53,528 bases of DNA from Pseudomonadota bacterium (GCA_027624955.1 JAQBTG010000026.1:1-53528), one strand, 5' to 3'; numbered from the stretch's first letter, positions 1 to 8,918 are shown. A program made the numbers and translations. Notes: a model not told the origin generated them from the letters alone.

Positions 1-313
1 GCTCTGAAAATCCACTTCGAAAACCGTCGGAAACCCGGCCGCTACCGCTCGCCCCGCTCAAATCCGGTGGCCGTCATGAATAATCCGGGTTAGTTCCCCA
101 ATTTATATTTTGTGCCAGCTCTTCAGAGCCCCATGCATGGGGACATTCCGGTGACCAGACCAACGTTAACTATTATAGGCTAATAGTATCGCAAAAGGTA
201 ACCGCGATCACACCCTAAAAAGTAGTTCACTTACAAATCTATTGCTGGCGGCGCCGGTTGGCGCCAATATTATCTCTTCGAGAATAGGTGGCGGGATCGC
301 TTCGAGGTAGACC
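1..313. other. Leader region without a convincing gene
   Basis: No gene is supported here. Frame +1 is open from base 1 to a TAG at 91-93 and could be the tail of a gene lying to the left, but its 30 residues are not recognisable. A perfect 14-base palindrome CCCCATGCATGGGG sits at 129-142. The last 100 bases are the probable promoter and leader of the small gene at 314, with a GAGG ribosome site about 8 bases before its ATG. Confidence 0.5.
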
Positions 314-547
314 ATGCAGCTGCAAAATATTGGCGGTCGGGAAGTTTATTTGGAGTTCCAGCGCGTGGGCGATTACGTCAAGGTTTCCGCGATCGATGCC
401 GAGACCAATATCGAATCCTCGATCGTCGGCGCGTCTCGCACCACGCAGCAGCAGTTAACCCGTCTTGCCGTGCGTAAGCTGGAATATGTCATGGAAAAAC
501 GCCGCCGCGCCGACAATACTAAGGCGGACCGTGGTACTACCGTGTGA
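314..547 (+). CDS. Small conserved protein, DUF6898-like
   Basis: A 77-residue soluble protein with no signal or membrane segment. The N-terminal half alternates hydrophobic and polar residues (REVYLEF, YVKVSAID), as in short beta-sheet proteins. The C-terminal half is a basic helix containing LTRLAVRKLEYVMEKRRR. I recall this pattern from small alphaproteobacterial proteins annotated DUF6898; that is recall, not a search. A GAGG site precedes the ATG. It is convergent with the MucR-type gene that ends at 606, with about 60 bases between the stops. The function is unknown. Confidence 0.6.
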   Translation: MQLQNIGGREVYLEFQRVGDYVKVSAIDAETNIESSIVGASRTTQQQLTRLAVRKLEYVMEKRRRADNTKADRGTTV

Positions 548-605
548 GCAGAAGATTATTAGATCCCCGGAAGGCGTCGGGACAAAGCAGCGTAGGGCCG
601 GGTGC

Positions 606-1031
606 TTAGTTTTCGGGGCGTTTTTGCCCGAGGCCGATTTTTTTCGCGAATTCGGAGCGCCGCTTGGCGTAGTTAGGCGCCACCATTGGATAATCTGCCG
701 GCAAGCTCCAGCGCGCTCGATATTCGTCCGGCGTCATCCCGAAAGTGGTGCGCAAATGGCGTTTCAGCATTTTCAGCTTGCGGCCGTCTTCCAGACAAAT
801 GATGTAGTCCGGTGTGATCGACTTGCGGATCGACACCGCCGGCTTACCAGCCGCTTTGTCGGGCCCGTTTTCGCCTTGTTCGAGTTGCCTCAATGCGATG
901 CTGACGGTGCGTACAATTTCTGGGACCTGATCGGCGCTGAGCGAATTATTGCTGACATAAGAAGCGACGATCTTCGCTGTCATGCGCAACAACTCGTTGC
1001 CATTTGTGTGGTCTTCGTTGGCATCCGACAT
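606..1031 (-). CDS. mucR: MucR/Ros-family transcriptional regulator
   Basis: This is a 141-residue regulator of the MucR/Ros family, which in alphaproteobacteria controls exopolysaccharide, motility, cell cycle and virulence genes, often as an H-NS-like silencer of AT-rich DNA. The N-terminal part (about 10-50) is the helical oligomerisation region. The C-terminal part carries the family signatures CLEDGRKLKMLKRHL (79-93), MTPDEYRARW (99-108) and LPADYPMVAPNYA (110-122). In Ros the metal is held by Cys79, Cys82, His92 and His97. Here Cys79 and His92 remain, but position 82 is Asp and 96-97 are Thr-Phe, so the zinc site is probably incomplete. Its upstream region has repeated AT-rich words that could be autoregulatory sites. 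Confidence 0.92.
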   Translation of the reverse strand: MSDANEDHTNGNELLRMTAKIVASYVSNNSLSADQVPEIVRTVSIALRQLEQGENGPDKAAGKPAVSIRKSITPDYIICLEDGRKLKMLKRHLRTTFGMTPDEYRARWSLPADYPMVAPNYAKRRSEFAKKIGLGQKRPEN

Positions 1032-1316
1032 AGTATTAGTGTCATTTATTATTTGAAGGCATTATTTTAATGACAGCGTGATTTGCTAGTGTCAAATAAT
1101 ATTTACGTCGAAAGACAATAAATCAGTGTAACTACTCGATCGATATTTTTAACGACATCTTTGGTTCGCACGGCGCTCGCGCGGGATCGGAACCCGCGCG
1201 ATCTCTAGTGGCGCAAGTCGAAACTCTACGCGAGATGTGGTGCCGGTGGGCTTGCCCCGCGCCGTGATGTGCGCGTATACAATAATTCCGGAATGTAACG
1301 ATAAAGCTTCGATTTC
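1032..1316. promoter_or_regulatory. Divergent mucR / rpiB control region
   Basis: An AT-rich divergent intergenic region. The word TAGTGTCA occurs at 1037-1044 and again at 1087-1094, exactly 50 bases apart (about five helical turns). The bases after each copy are inverted relative to each other (TATTATTTGA at 1047-1056, TCAAATAATA at 1092-1101). The first copy touches the mucR start, which suggests autorepression. A 9-bp hairpin with a 7-base loop lies at 1177-1201 with no T-tract. The rest is presumably the rpiB operon promoter, but no clear -35/-10 pair was identified. Confidence 0.5.
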
Positions 1317-1751
1317 ATGTCTCTCAGAGCCGTCGCGATTGCTTCAGATCATCGAGGCGTCGCTTTGAAAGCAGTCCTGTCGGAAGCCCTGCGCGTCCGA
1401 GGGTTGAAGGTCGTGGATCTTGGCCCCGAGGATGCGCAAGCGGTCGATTATTCAGATTTTGCCGATGCGCTGGCGCATGAAATCGGCTCCGGCAGGGTTG
1501 GGCGCGGCGTGCTGATCTGCGGCTCCGGCATCGGCATGAGCATTGCCGCCAATCGACATCGCCAGGTGCGTGCGGCACTGTGTCATGATGCCGCCGCCGC
1601 CCGCCTCAGTCGCCAGCACAATGACGCCAACGTCCTCACACTGCCCGGCGCCACCATGTCCGAAGAACACGCCCAAGCATGTTTGAGCGCCTTTCTCGAT
1701 ACTCGCTTCGAAGGCGGGCGCCATGCCCGCCGCGTGGCAAAACTGGCATAG
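1317..1751 (+). CDS. rpiB: Ribose-5-phosphate isomerase B
   Basis: RpiB interconverts ribose 5-phosphate and ribulose 5-phosphate in the non-oxidative pentose phosphate pathway in the cytoplasm. The protein has 144 residues, the usual size. It shows the family signatures ASDHRG near the N-terminus, CGSGIGMSIAAN around 63-74 with the active-site Cys, and HNDANVLTLPG near 100-110. It is the first gene of a rightward run, with glyA only 21 bases downstream; the rpiB-glyA-nrdR-rib order is common in alphaproteobacteria. Ribulose 5-phosphate is also a substrate of RibB four genes later, a loose metabolic link. Confidence 0.95.
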   Translation: MSLRAVAIASDHRGVALKAVLSEALRVRGLKVVDLGPEDAQAVDYSDFADALAHEIGSGRVGRGVLICGSGIGMSIAANRHRQVRAALCHDAAAARLSRQHNDANVLTLPGATMSEEHAQACLSAFLDTRFEGGRHARRVAKLA

Positions 1752-1772
1752 TCCAGGCAGAGCTTCCACCGA

Positions 1773-3116
1773 ATGGATTCTAAAATGGCCGCATCGGACA
1801 TAGCCGCCAATTCGCCTGCCGCTATGCGGCACGATGATTTTTTTTCGGGCTCTCTCGCGGCGGCTGATCCGGAGATCGCCCAGGCAATTCGCCATGAAGT
1901 CGAGCGCTTGCAGAATTCGATCGAACTAATCGCATCGGAAAACATCGTCTCGCGCGCCGTCCTCGAGGCGCAAGGCTCGGTGATGACCAACAAATACGCC
2001 GAGGGCTATCCCGGCAGGCGGTATTATGGCGGCTGTGAGTTTGTCGATGTTACCGAACGGTTGGCCATCTCGCGGGCCAAACAACTCTTTTCGTGCGAAT
2101 TCGCCAATGTGCAGGCGCATTCCGGCTCGCAAGCCAATCAGGCCGCCTATATGGCGGTCATGCAGCCGGGCGATACTCTGCTCGGCATGTCGCTCGCCGC
2201 CGGCGGGCATCTCACCCATGGCGCCGCACCCAATCAGTCAGGAAAATGGCTTAACGCCGTGCAATACGGTGTGCGCCGGCAAGACGCGGCGATCGATTTT
2301 GATGAAGTGGCACAGCTCGCTGCCGAGCATAAGCCGCGCGTAATTGTCGCCGGCGGCTCCGCCTATCCGCGTTTTATCGATTTTGCCCGATTTCGCAAAA
2401 TTGCCGATGATGTCGATGCCGTGCTGATCGTCGATATGGCGCATTTCGCCGGGTTGGTGGCTGCGGGCCTGCATCCGAGTCCGCTGCCGCATGCCCATAT
2501 CGTGACGACGACGACGCATAAGACCCTTCGCGGTCCGCGCGGCGGCATGATCCTCAGCAATGACGAAGCCTTGGCCAAGAAAATTGATTCAGCGATTTTC
2601 CCCGGCCTTCAAGGCGGGCCGCTTGAGCATGTTATCGCCGCCAAGGCGGTGGCCTTCGGTGAAGCCTTGCGGCCGGAATTTCGTACTTATGCAGCGGCCG
2701 TCCTCGACAATGCCCGCATCCTTGCCGATACCCTGGCCGGCCGCGGTATCGATATCGTTTCGGGCGGCACTGACACCCATTTGCTGCTGGCCGATCTCAG
2801 GCCCAAGAAATTGTCTGGCAAAGCGGCTGAGGAAAGCCTCGAGCGCGCCGGCATGACCTGCAACAAGAACGCCATCCCGTTCGATCCGGAAAAACCGTCT
2901 GTTACGTCGGGTATCCGCCTCGGTTCGCCCGCCGCGACCAGCCGGGGATTTGGCGGCGAAGAATTTCGCCAGATTGGCCTGTGGATCGCCGAAGTGCTGG
3001 AGGGGTTGGCCGAGAACCCGGAAAATAACGGAACAGTGGAAGCGAAAATACGCGGGCAGGTCGTGGCGCTGTGCCATCGCTACCCGATATATCCCGATCT
3101 GGTGGGTAGAATTTAA
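1773..3116 (+). CDS. glyA: Serine hydroxymethyltransferase
   Basis: GlyA converts serine and tetrahydrofolate to glycine and 5,10-methylene-tetrahydrofolate, the main source of one-carbon units. It is a PLP enzyme of 447 residues. Family motifs include the substrate-binding stretch [15 protein letters not shown], the [12 protein letters not shown]-phosphate region, [12 protein letters not shown], and [14 protein letters not shown], in which Lys250 should carry the PLP Schiff base. The N-terminus is about 20 residues longer than common homologues, so translation could begin at ATG 1785 or ATG 1824 rather than 1773; no upstream site decides this clearly. It lies between rpiB and nrdR in one operon. 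Confidence 0.97.
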   Translation: MDSKMAASDIAANSPAAMRHDDFFSGSLAAADPEIAQAIRHEVERLQNSIELIASENIVSRAVLEAQGSVMTNKYAEGYPGRRYYGGCEFVDVTERLAISRAKQLFSCEFANVQAHSGSQANQAAYMAVMQPGDTLLGMSLAAGGHLTHGAAPNQSGKWLNAVQYGVRRQDAAIDFDEVAQLAAEHKPRVIVAGGSAYPRFIDFARFRKIADDVDAVLIVDMAHFAGLVAAGLHPSPLPHAHIVTTTTHKTLRGPRGGMILSNDEALAKKIDSAIFPGLQGGPLEHVIAAKAVAFGEALRPEFRTYAAAVLDNARILADTLAGRGIDIVSGGTDTHLLLADLRPKKLSGKAAEESLERAGMTCNKNAIPFDPEKPSVTSGIRLGSPAATSRGFGGEEFRQIGLWIAEVLEGLAENPENNGTVEAKIRGQVVALCHRYPIYPDLVGRI

Positions 3117-3133
3117 CACGTCAGGAATTCGCC

Positions 3134-3598
3134 ATGCGTTGCCCCTTTTGCGGAAATGAAGATACCCAGGTAAAGGATTCGCGTCCGACGGAAGACAACA
3201 CGTCGATCCGTCGGCGCCGCGCCTGCACCAATTGCGGCGGCCGCTTTACGACCTTCGAGCGAATTCAGATGCGCGAGCTCACGGTCATTAAGCGCAACGG
3301 CCAGCGGGTCCCATTCGAGCGCGACAAGCTGGTTCGCTCGATGGCGATTGCGCTCAGGAAACGGCCGGTCGAGCCGGATAGGGTGGACCGCGTGATCAAC
3401 GGCATTGTGCGCCGGCTCGAAAGTCTGGGCGAGCAAGAAGTGCCCTCGAGCGTCGTCGGCGAAATGATCATGGAGGCGCTGGCTGGGCTCGATTCCGTGG
3501 CCTATGTGCGCTTCGCCTCGGTGTATAAGAACTTTCGCGAGGCTAAGGATTTTGAGGAATTTATCGGCGGCCTAGGTGGCGAAAACGAAGATTCATGA
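3134..3598 (+). CDS. nrdR: Transcriptional repressor NrdR
   Basis: NrdR is an ATP/dATP-sensing repressor of ribonucleotide reductase genes. This 154-residue protein has the N-terminal zinc ribbon (Cys3, Cys6, Cys31, Cys34; MRCPFCG and CTNCGG) followed by the ATP-cone domain, with the typical [16 protein letters not shown] stretch at about 51-66. It sits 17 bases after glyA and its stop lies inside the start of ribD, so the genes are translationally coupled. NrdR boxes would be expected before nrd genes elsewhere in the genome; none was identified here. Confidence 0.96.
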   Translation: MRCPFCGNEDTQVKDSRPTEDNTSIRRRRACTNCGGRFTTFERIQMRELTVIKRNGQRVPFERDKLVRSMAIALRKRPVEPDRVDRVINGIVRRLESLGEQEVPSSVVGEMIMEALAGLDSVAYVRFASVYKNFREAKDFEEFIGGLGGENEDS

Positions 3599-4700
3599 CG
3601 CCGCGGCGGATATGCGCCACATGGCGGGCGCGTTGGCGCTGGCCGAACGTGGGCTGGGCGCCGTTTGGCCAAATCCTGCAGTCGGCTGCGTCCTTGTGCG
3701 CGCCGGGCGCGTCGTCGGACGCGGCTGGACTCAAGCAGGCGGCCGGCCTCATGCCGAGAGCGAGGCGCTGACACGCGCCGGCGCCGCCGCCGAAGGCGCG
3801 ACCGCCTATGTGACACTCGAACCCTGCGCCCATCACGGCAAGACGCCACCATGCGCCGATGGGTTGATCGAAGCACGGGTCGCGCGCGTGGTGGCGGCCA
3901 TGAGCGACCCGGATCCGCGTGTGTCCGGGCGTGGTTTTGAGCGCCTCAAAGCGGCGGGAATCGAGGTTGCGATCGGCCCCGGAGGTGACGTAGCGGCCCG
4001 CCTCAACGCCGGTTTCCTGCAACGCATCGCGCTCGGTCGCCCCCTGGTGACGCTCAAGCTTGCGACCAGCTTGGATGGCCGCATCGCCACCGGGAGCGGC
4101 GAAAGTAAATGGATCACCGGCGATTTGTCGCGTGCCCGCAGCCACCTCTTGCGCGCCCAACACGATGCCATTCTGGTGGGCTCGGGAACCGCGTTGGCCG
4201 ACGATCCGGCTTTAACTTGCCGCCTTCCTGGCCTTGAAGAACGCTCTCCCATCCGCGTTGTCATGGATGGCCGCCTGCGGCTGCCGCCTAGCCATCAACT
4301 GGTTGCCGGCGCGCGCGACGTGCAAACCTGGATCGTCACAGTGGAGGGCGTCGATGCGGCGCGGCAAGAATCCTATCGGGTCGCCGGCGCCGAGGTGATC
4401 CCCGTCGCGCCAGATTCCGAAGGCCATCCCGATGCGCTGGCCACGCTCAATGCACTTGGTGAACGCGGCATTACCCGCCTGTTGGTAGAAGGCGGCGCGC
4501 ACGTCGCGGCGGCGCTGCTTGGCGCACGCCTGGTGGACCGCCTGATCTGCTTTCGCGCGCCCAGCATCCTTGGCGGAGACGGCGCGCCGGCGGCCGAATC
4601 CTTCGCCCTCGACCGCCTTATCGACGCACCCGCCTTTGTGCGCCAAAGCGTGAGCGAACTGGGCGGCGATCTTGTCGAAACATTCGATAGCAAATCATAG
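3576..4700 (+). CDS. ribD: Riboflavin biosynthesis deaminase/reductase RibD
   Basis: RibD performs the second and third steps of riboflavin synthesis: deamination of the pyrimidine 5'-phosphate and NADPH reduction of its ribosyl group. The N-terminal deaminase domain has the zinc motif His59-Ala-Glu61 and [11 protein letters not shown] (Cys84, Cys93). The reductase domain starts near 155 ([13 protein letters not shown]) and contains [15 protein letters not shown]. From the GTG at 3576 the protein has 374 residues and overlaps nrdR by 23 bases. An internal ATG at 3612 is an equally plausible start, since homologues usually begin a few residues before the first helix. It begins the rib gene run. 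Confidence 0.95.
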   Translation: MAKTKIHDAAADMRHMAGALALAERGLGAVWPNPAVGCVLVRAGRVVGRGWTQAGGRPHAESEALTRAGAAAEGATAYVTLEPCAHHGKTPPCADGLIEARVARVVAAMSDPDPRVSGRGFERLKAAGIEVAIGPGGDVAARLNAGFLQRIALGRPLVTLKLATSLDGRIATGSGESKWITGDLSRARSHLLRAQHDAILVGSGTALADDPALTCRLPGLEERSPIRVVMDGRLRLPPSHQLVAGARDVQTWIVTVEGVDAARQESYRVAGAEVIPVAPDSEGHPDALATLNALGERGITRLLVEGGAHVAAALLGARLVDRLICFRAPSILGGDGAPAAESFALDRLIDAPAFVRQSVSELGGDLVETFDSKS

Positions 4701-4708
4701 GCGCCGAA

Positions 4709-5305
4709 ATGTTTACAGGAATCATAAGCGACGTGGGTCGGCTCAGCGAAATCCGCGGGGCTGGGGGCGGCGAAGATCACCGTCTGATTATCGAAACCAG
4801 CTATGACACGGGCACGATCGCCATCGGCGCTTCCATCGCCTGTGCCGGGCCGTGCCTGACCGTGGTCGAAACCGGACCAGGATGGTTTGCTGTCGACGTC
4901 AGTGGTGAGACTCTCAACTGCACGACGATCGGCAAGTGGCAGGTGGGCAGTCGCATCAATTTGGAGCGTTCGCTCCGCCTTGGCGATGAATTGAGCGGTC
5001 ATCTGGTGAGCGGTCATGTCGATGGCGTGGGTAAACTTATGTCGCGCCAAGAAGACGGTGGGTCGGAGCATATGACGTTCTCAGCGCCCGCCGAGCTGAT
5101 GCGGTTCATCGCGGTGAAGGGCTCGATTGCCGTAGATGGCATTTCGCTCACGGTCAATGCGGTGGGCCGTCGGGACTTCGCGGTTAACATAATTTCCCAC
5201 ACGCTGGTAGCGACCGCCCTGGGCGACCTCATCCCGGGCGCCGCCGTCAATCTTGAGATCGACTTGCTTGCGCGCTACGTTGCTCGTCAGAAAGAGGAAA
5301 TTTAG
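4709..5305 (+). CDS. ribE: Riboflavin synthase, alpha subunit
   Basis: This enzyme dismutates two 6,7-dimethyl-8-ribityllumazine molecules to riboflavin and the pyrimidine that RibH reuses. The 198-residue protein begins with the invariant MFTGII and is built from two lumazine-binding repeats, the first about 1-95 and the second from about 97. It contains the conserved SGHLVSGHVDGVG and DGISLTVN stretches, one in each half. It is 8 bases after ribD and 2 bases before the ribB-type gene, firmly inside the operon. It is often called ribC in some genomes. Confidence 0.95.
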   Translation: MFTGIISDVGRLSEIRGAGGGEDHRLIIETSYDTGTIAIGASIACAGPCLTVVETGPGWFAVDVSGETLNCTTIGKWQVGSRINLERSLRLGDELSGHLVSGHVDGVGKLMSRQEDGGSEHMTFSAPAELMRFIAVKGSIAVDGISLTVNAVGRRDFAVNIISHTLVATALGDLIPGAAVNLEIDLLARYVARQKEEI

Positions 5306-5307
5306 AC

Positions 5308-6456
5308 ATGTTGCGCGTAGCCAGCCACCCCAGCGAAGCACTCTCCTCTGTCGAGGAAGCTATCGAAGAATTCCGCAACGGCCGGATGGTCATCCTGGTC
5401 GACGATGAAGAGCGGGAAAATGAAGGCGACCTCGTCATTCCGGCGCAATTGGCAACACCCGAAGCCATTAACTTCATGGCCAAGTTCGGGCGCGGCCTGA
5501 TTTGCCTCGCCCTGACGCCCGAACGCTGCAACGAACTCGGGCTCGAACTGATGCCCAAACGCAACGAATCGCGCCATGACACCGCGTTTACCGTATCTAT
5601 TGAGGCGCGCGAGGGCGTGACCACCGGAATTTCAGCATCCGACCGGTCTCGCACCGTCATGGCGGCGATCGATCCGGCCCATGGGCCGCACAATATCACT
5701 TCGCCCGGCCATGTGTTTCCGCTTATGGCGCGCGATGGCGGGGTGTTGGTGCGCGCCGGCCATACCGAAGCAGGTGTCGACATGGCGCGTTTGGCCGGCC
5801 TCAATGCGTCCGCCGTCATATGCGAGATCATGAATGACGATGGCACCATGGCGCGCATGGCCGACTTGGAAGCGTTCGCCCAACGCCACGCCGTCAAAGT
5901 GGCGTCGATATCCGATTTAATCTCTTACCGTTTGCGCAACGACACCTTCGTCAAGCGCATCGAAGAAACCGAATTGAACAGCCGGCATGGCGGCAAGTTC
6001 AAAATGTATGTCTATGCCAACACGATTGAATATGCAGAACATATTGTCTTGGTGAAGGGTAATATCACGGACGATGCACCGGTCTTGGTGCGGGTCCATG
6101 ATTTTAACCCGCTCGACGATATCCTCGGCGATAGCGCGAGTGGGCATGAAGGAAAATTGCAAGCTGCGATGCGCATCGTTGGTGAGCAAGGACGCGGTGT
6201 GGTCATCGTCATTCGTGAGCCGCGGCAGTCACGTGTGTCGGAATTGGTGCGCGCGCGCTCGGGCGGCAGCGAGACGACGGGTCTGCGCGATTATGGCGTC
6301 GGCGCGCAGATTTTGCTCGATCTTGGCGTTCGTCAGATGATCCTGCTGCACAATACCGAATGGACGATTGTTGGCCTCGACGGCTATGGCTTGAAGGTCG
6401 TGGGCCAACAGCCAATTCCGCCGTCGGCGCTCGGAAACGACGACGTGAATGGCTGA
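5308..6456 (+). CDS. ribB: 3,4-DHBP synthase fused to a degenerate GTP cyclohydrolase II domain (RibBX type)
   Basis: Residues 1-205 form a normal 3,4-dihydroxy-2-butanone 4-phosphate synthase, making the four-carbon unit of riboflavin from ribulose 5-phosphate. DDEERENEGD, the HDTAFTVS stretch and RAGHTEAGVD are intact. Residues about 210-382 align with GTP cyclohydrolase II, but the zinc site is lost: where RibA has three Cys (HSECLTGD, RCDCG) this protein reads HDFNPLDDILGDSASGHEG, with no Cys at all. The second domain is therefore unlikely to open GTP. This matches the RibBX variant known in Proteobacteria, and a separate ribA should lie elsewhere in the genome. The gene overlaps ribH by 8 bases. 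Confidence 0.93.
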   Translation: MLRVASHPSEALSSVEEAIEEFRNGRMVILVDDEERENEGDLVIPAQLATPEAINFMAKFGRGLICLALTPERCNELGLELMPKRNESRHDTAFTVSIEAREGVTTGISASDRSRTVMAAIDPAHGPHNITSPGHVFPLMARDGGVLVRAGHTEAGVDMARLAGLNASAVICEIMNDDGTMARMADLEAFAQRHAVKVASISDLISYRLRNDTFVKRIEETELNSRHGGKFKMYVYANTIEYAEHIVLVKGNITDDAPVLVRVHDFNPLDDILGDSASGHEGKLQAAMRIVGEQGRGVVIVIREPRQSRVSELVRARSGGSETTGLRDYGVGAQILLDLGVRQMILLHNTEWTIVGLDGYGLKVVGQQPIPPSALGNDDVNG

Positions 6457-6892
6457 TCCGCTTCATATACTGATTGCCGAAGCGCGGTTTTACGACGATA
6501 TCGCCGACGAGCTAGTGCAGGGCGCGCAAGCGGTCCTCGACGCGGCCGGCGCGACCTTTGAGACCGTCGCCGTGCCCGGCGCCTATGAACTTCCCGCCGC
6601 CGTGCGGATGGCTATGGAGAGCGGGCGCTTCGCAGGCTATATCGCGCTCGGCTGCGTGATTCGGGGAGAAACTTCGCACTATGATTATGTCTGTGGTGAA
6701 TCGGCGCGTGGCCTCATGGCGCTCTGCACGGAACACGGCATCGCGCTTGGGTACGGAATTTTGACGACGGAAAACCGTGACCAAGCTTGGGTGCGGGCCT
6801 CGCGTGCCGACAAGGACAAGGGCGCTGTTGCCGCACGTGCTTGCCTGGAAATGGTCGCGTTGCGCCACGCCTTTAGTCCAGAAGTGGAGTGA
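6449..6892 (+). CDS. ribH: 6,7-dimethyl-8-ribityllumazine synthase
   Basis: RibH condenses the DHBP product of RibB with the RibD-derived pyrimidine to give lumazine, normally as an icosahedral or pentameric assembly. The 147-residue length is typical. Family markers are VPGAYELPAAVRMA (about 46-59), ALGCVIRGETSHYDYV (about 72-87) with the conserved His, and GYGILTTENRDQA near 105-117. Its ATG is inside the end of ribB (ATGGCTGA overlap), and nusB begins within its stop codon, so translation is coupled on both sides. Confidence 0.96.
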   Translation: MADPLHILIAEARFYDDIADELVQGAQAVLDAAGATFETVAVPGAYELPAAVRMAMESGRFAGYIALGCVIRGETSHYDYVCGESARGLMALCTEHGIALGYGILTTENRDQAWVRASRADKDKGAVAARACLEMVALRHAFSPEVE

Positions 6893-7422
6893 CCGCCATG
6901 CCGGCAAGCGACACGGCGGCACCGCCAGCCGGGCAGGGGCGCAGTACAGCGCGCCTCGCCGCGGTGCAGGCGCTCTATCAAATGGAACTTTCGGATTCGC
7001 TGCCCGAAGACGTGATCGATGAGTTTCTCGCTCTTCGCATCGGCCGTGAAATCGAGGGCGAACAATATGCCGACGCCGACCGCGTGCATTTCAAATGGCT
7101 GGTCAGAAGCGTCACCGAGCGCATTACGGAATTAGACGAATGTATTGGTGGCGCTCTCGATGCCGGCTGGACGATTGTCCGGCTGGGCGCACTCATGCGG
7201 GCGCTGCTGCGTTGCGCCACGATTGAACTGTTGGCGCGGCCCGATATCCCGGCGCGGGTCGTGATGAATGAATATGTTGAATTGGCCGGCGCATTCTTCT
7301 CGCAGCGCGAGCCGGCATTCGTCAATGCGGCGCTAGATGGGCTCGCGCGGCGCTTGCGCGCCGGAGAATTCGTCTCGCCGGATGATGCGAGTGACGATGT
7401 CAGATCTCCCACAGGGCGCTGA
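6889..7422 (+). CDS. nusB: Transcription antitermination factor NusB
   Basis: NusB binds boxA RNA with NusE (S10) and promotes antitermination of rRNA operons. The protein is all-helical, 177 residues from the GTG at 6889 (GTGA overlap with ribH) or 174 from the ATG at 6898. Typical NusB features are the N-terminal ARLAAVQALYQME stretch and the C-terminal region with VVMNEYVELAGAFF and FVNAALDGLARRLR. It is somewhat longer than E. coli NusB at both ends, as is common in alphaproteobacteria. The ribH-nusB-thiL order is widely conserved in bacteria. Confidence 0.93.
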   Translation: MTAMPASDTAAPPAGQGRSTARLAAVQALYQMELSDSLPEDVIDEFLALRIGREIEGEQYADADRVHFKWLVRSVTERITELDECIGGALDAGWTIVRLGALMRALLRCATIELLARPDIPARVVMNEYVELAGAFFSQREPAFVNAALDGLARRLRAGEFVSPDDASDDVRSPTGR

Positions 7423-8386
7423 GTTCGAGTTAATCATGCGGCATTTCGCGCCGCTTTCCACGGCCGAGGCGGGCGCCTATGGCTTGCGCGACGACGCCGC
7501 GTCGCTAGTGCTCGCGCCCGGCCGTGAATTAATTGTGACCAAGGATATGATGGCGGCCGGGGTGCATTTTTTTGCTGATGACCCGGCGCAAACGCTCGGC
7601 CGCAAGATCCTTCGCGCCAATCTCTCCGATTTGGCGGCGATGGGGGCGACGCCGCGAGCCTATGCCATGGGTCTGGCGTTGCCTGCCGAGCTGCCTGCAG
7701 AATGGCTGACGGAGTTCGCCGCTGGTTTGGCCGCCGATCAGGCGCAATTTGGCGTGACCCTCATCGGTGGCGATACCATCCGCGCAGCGAGCAGCCTGAC
7801 GTTGTCACTCACGGCCTTCGGAGAAGTGCCGCAAGGCCAGGCGCTGCGGCGCTCGGGTGCGCGGGCGGGCGACGATATCTACGTCAGCGGCACCATCGGT
7901 GATGCGGCGCTCGGCCTGCTGGCGGCCGAAGGCGGTTTGGCCATGCTTTCGCAAGCCGAGAAGTCGACGCTAATTATGCGCTACCGACTGCCGCAACCGC
8001 GCACTGAATTGGGCAAGCGCCTGATCGGTCTGGCGGGCGCGGCGATAGACGTATCCGACGGTCTCATCGCCGATCTCGGGCACATCTGTACGGCGTCGGT
8101 GCTGGGCGCACGCATTGAGGCGAATTTGGTGCCGTTATCGCCCGCCGCGGCCGCAGCCTGCGCCGCCGATGCAAAACTGCTGGTCCGGGCGTTTTCTGGC
8201 GGGGACGACTACGAATTGCTGATCGCCGCGCCACCGGCGGCGGCGGGCGAGCTCGCCAATGCCGCCAAGAGCGTGGATGTCGCGCTCACCCGGATCGGCG
8301 CGGTTCATGAGGGTTCCGGCGTCCGCGTCATGACTTCTGACGGGGACGAAATGAACTTCACAAACACCGGATACGAGCATTTCTAG
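7397..8386 (+). CDS. thiL: Thiamine-monophosphate kinase
   Basis: ThiL phosphorylates thiamine monophosphate to the active diphosphate using ATP. I chose the ATG at 7397 (MSDLPQGAEFELI), giving 329 residues and a 26-base overlap with nusB; the open frame extends to 7337 but the extra residues are only nusB read in another frame. Family motifs are LRDDAASL at about 25-33, DLAAMGATPRAYAMGLALP, GGDTI, and SGGDDYELL near 265, with Asp and Gly residues that bind Mg-ATP. It belongs to the AIR synthase/PurM-like fold. Confidence 0.94.
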   Translation: MSDLPQGAEFELIMRHFAPLSTAEAGAYGLRDDAASLVLAPGRELIVTKDMMAAGVHFFADDPAQTLGRKILRANLSDLAAMGATPRAYAMGLALPAELPAEWLTEFAAGLAADQAQFGVTLIGGDTIRAASSLTLSLTAFGEVPQGQALRRSGARAGDDIYVSGTIGDAALGLLAAEGGLAMLSQAEKSTLIMRYRLPQPRTELGKRLIGLAGAAIDVSDGLIADLGHICTASVLGARIEANLVPLSPAAAAACAADAKLLVRAFSGGDDYELLIAAPPAAAGELANAAKSVDVALTRIGAVHEGSGVRVMTSDGDEMNFTNTGYEHF

Positions 8387-8468
8387 CGATTGACGCCGAA
8401 TTCACCGTTTGTTCAGGCTTGTCGCGTAGGATTGGCGCATCATTCCCTGAACCCACCGTGCGCGCATT

Positions 8469-8918
8469 ATGGCGAAAAAGAAAAGCCGAAAGAAACTTGT
8501 AGCTATTGTCGGGCTGTTTGCAGTCGGTGCGGCAGCGATCGTCGGCTATCAAATGTTCATGGTCGAGTCTGGGGAAAGCGCCGCTCCGTCGGTCTCAGAC
8601 GAACTTGGCTATGTCATCATGGCACCGTTTCTGGCGCCGATCATAGAGGGCCGGCGGATATCCAAATATGTCGCCGTCGGCGTCATTTTGGAGCTGCACA
8701 GCGAGGATTACAGAATTCAGGTGCAGGACAATATGACTCCGCTCAGGAACGCATTTATCGATGATTTCGTATTTCAGGCGCAAATGAACAGCGGACGCTC
8801 AGAAACCGTCTATCTGAACCGCGTCAAATCGCGCTTTCACACATTGGCAGACCGGATTGTTGGCCCCGATATCGTCAAGGAAGTGCTTATCAGCCACGCG
8901 CTGGATCGTGGTTTCTAG
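8469..8918 (+). CDS. Single-pass membrane protein, possibly FliL-like
   Basis: A 149-residue protein with a basic N-terminus (AKKKSRKK) and one membrane helix at about 10-28, followed by a periplasmic domain. The C-terminal domain (VAVGVILELHSEDYRIQVQDNMTPLRNAFIDDF) has the strand-helix layout of FliL-type proteins, which anchor to flagellar stators, but no flagellar gene is nearby, so this is only a resemblance. Related small membrane proteins between thiL and the pyrophosphatase gene are common in this part of the alphaproteobacteria, by my recall. A role in the inner membrane is all that can be claimed. Confidence 0.6.
   Translation: MAKKKSRKKLVAIVGLFAVGAAAIVGYQMFMVESGESAAPSVSDELGYVIMAPFLAPIIEGRRISKYVAVGVILELHSEDYRIQVQDNMTPLRNAFIDDFVFQAQMNSGRSETVYLNRVKSRFHTLADRIVGPDIVKEVLISHALDRGF

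Noticed and set aside
606-1070. A plus-strand frame of 201 codons over the mucR gene
   Set aside because: It is antisense to the clear MucR protein and has no protein-like signatures.
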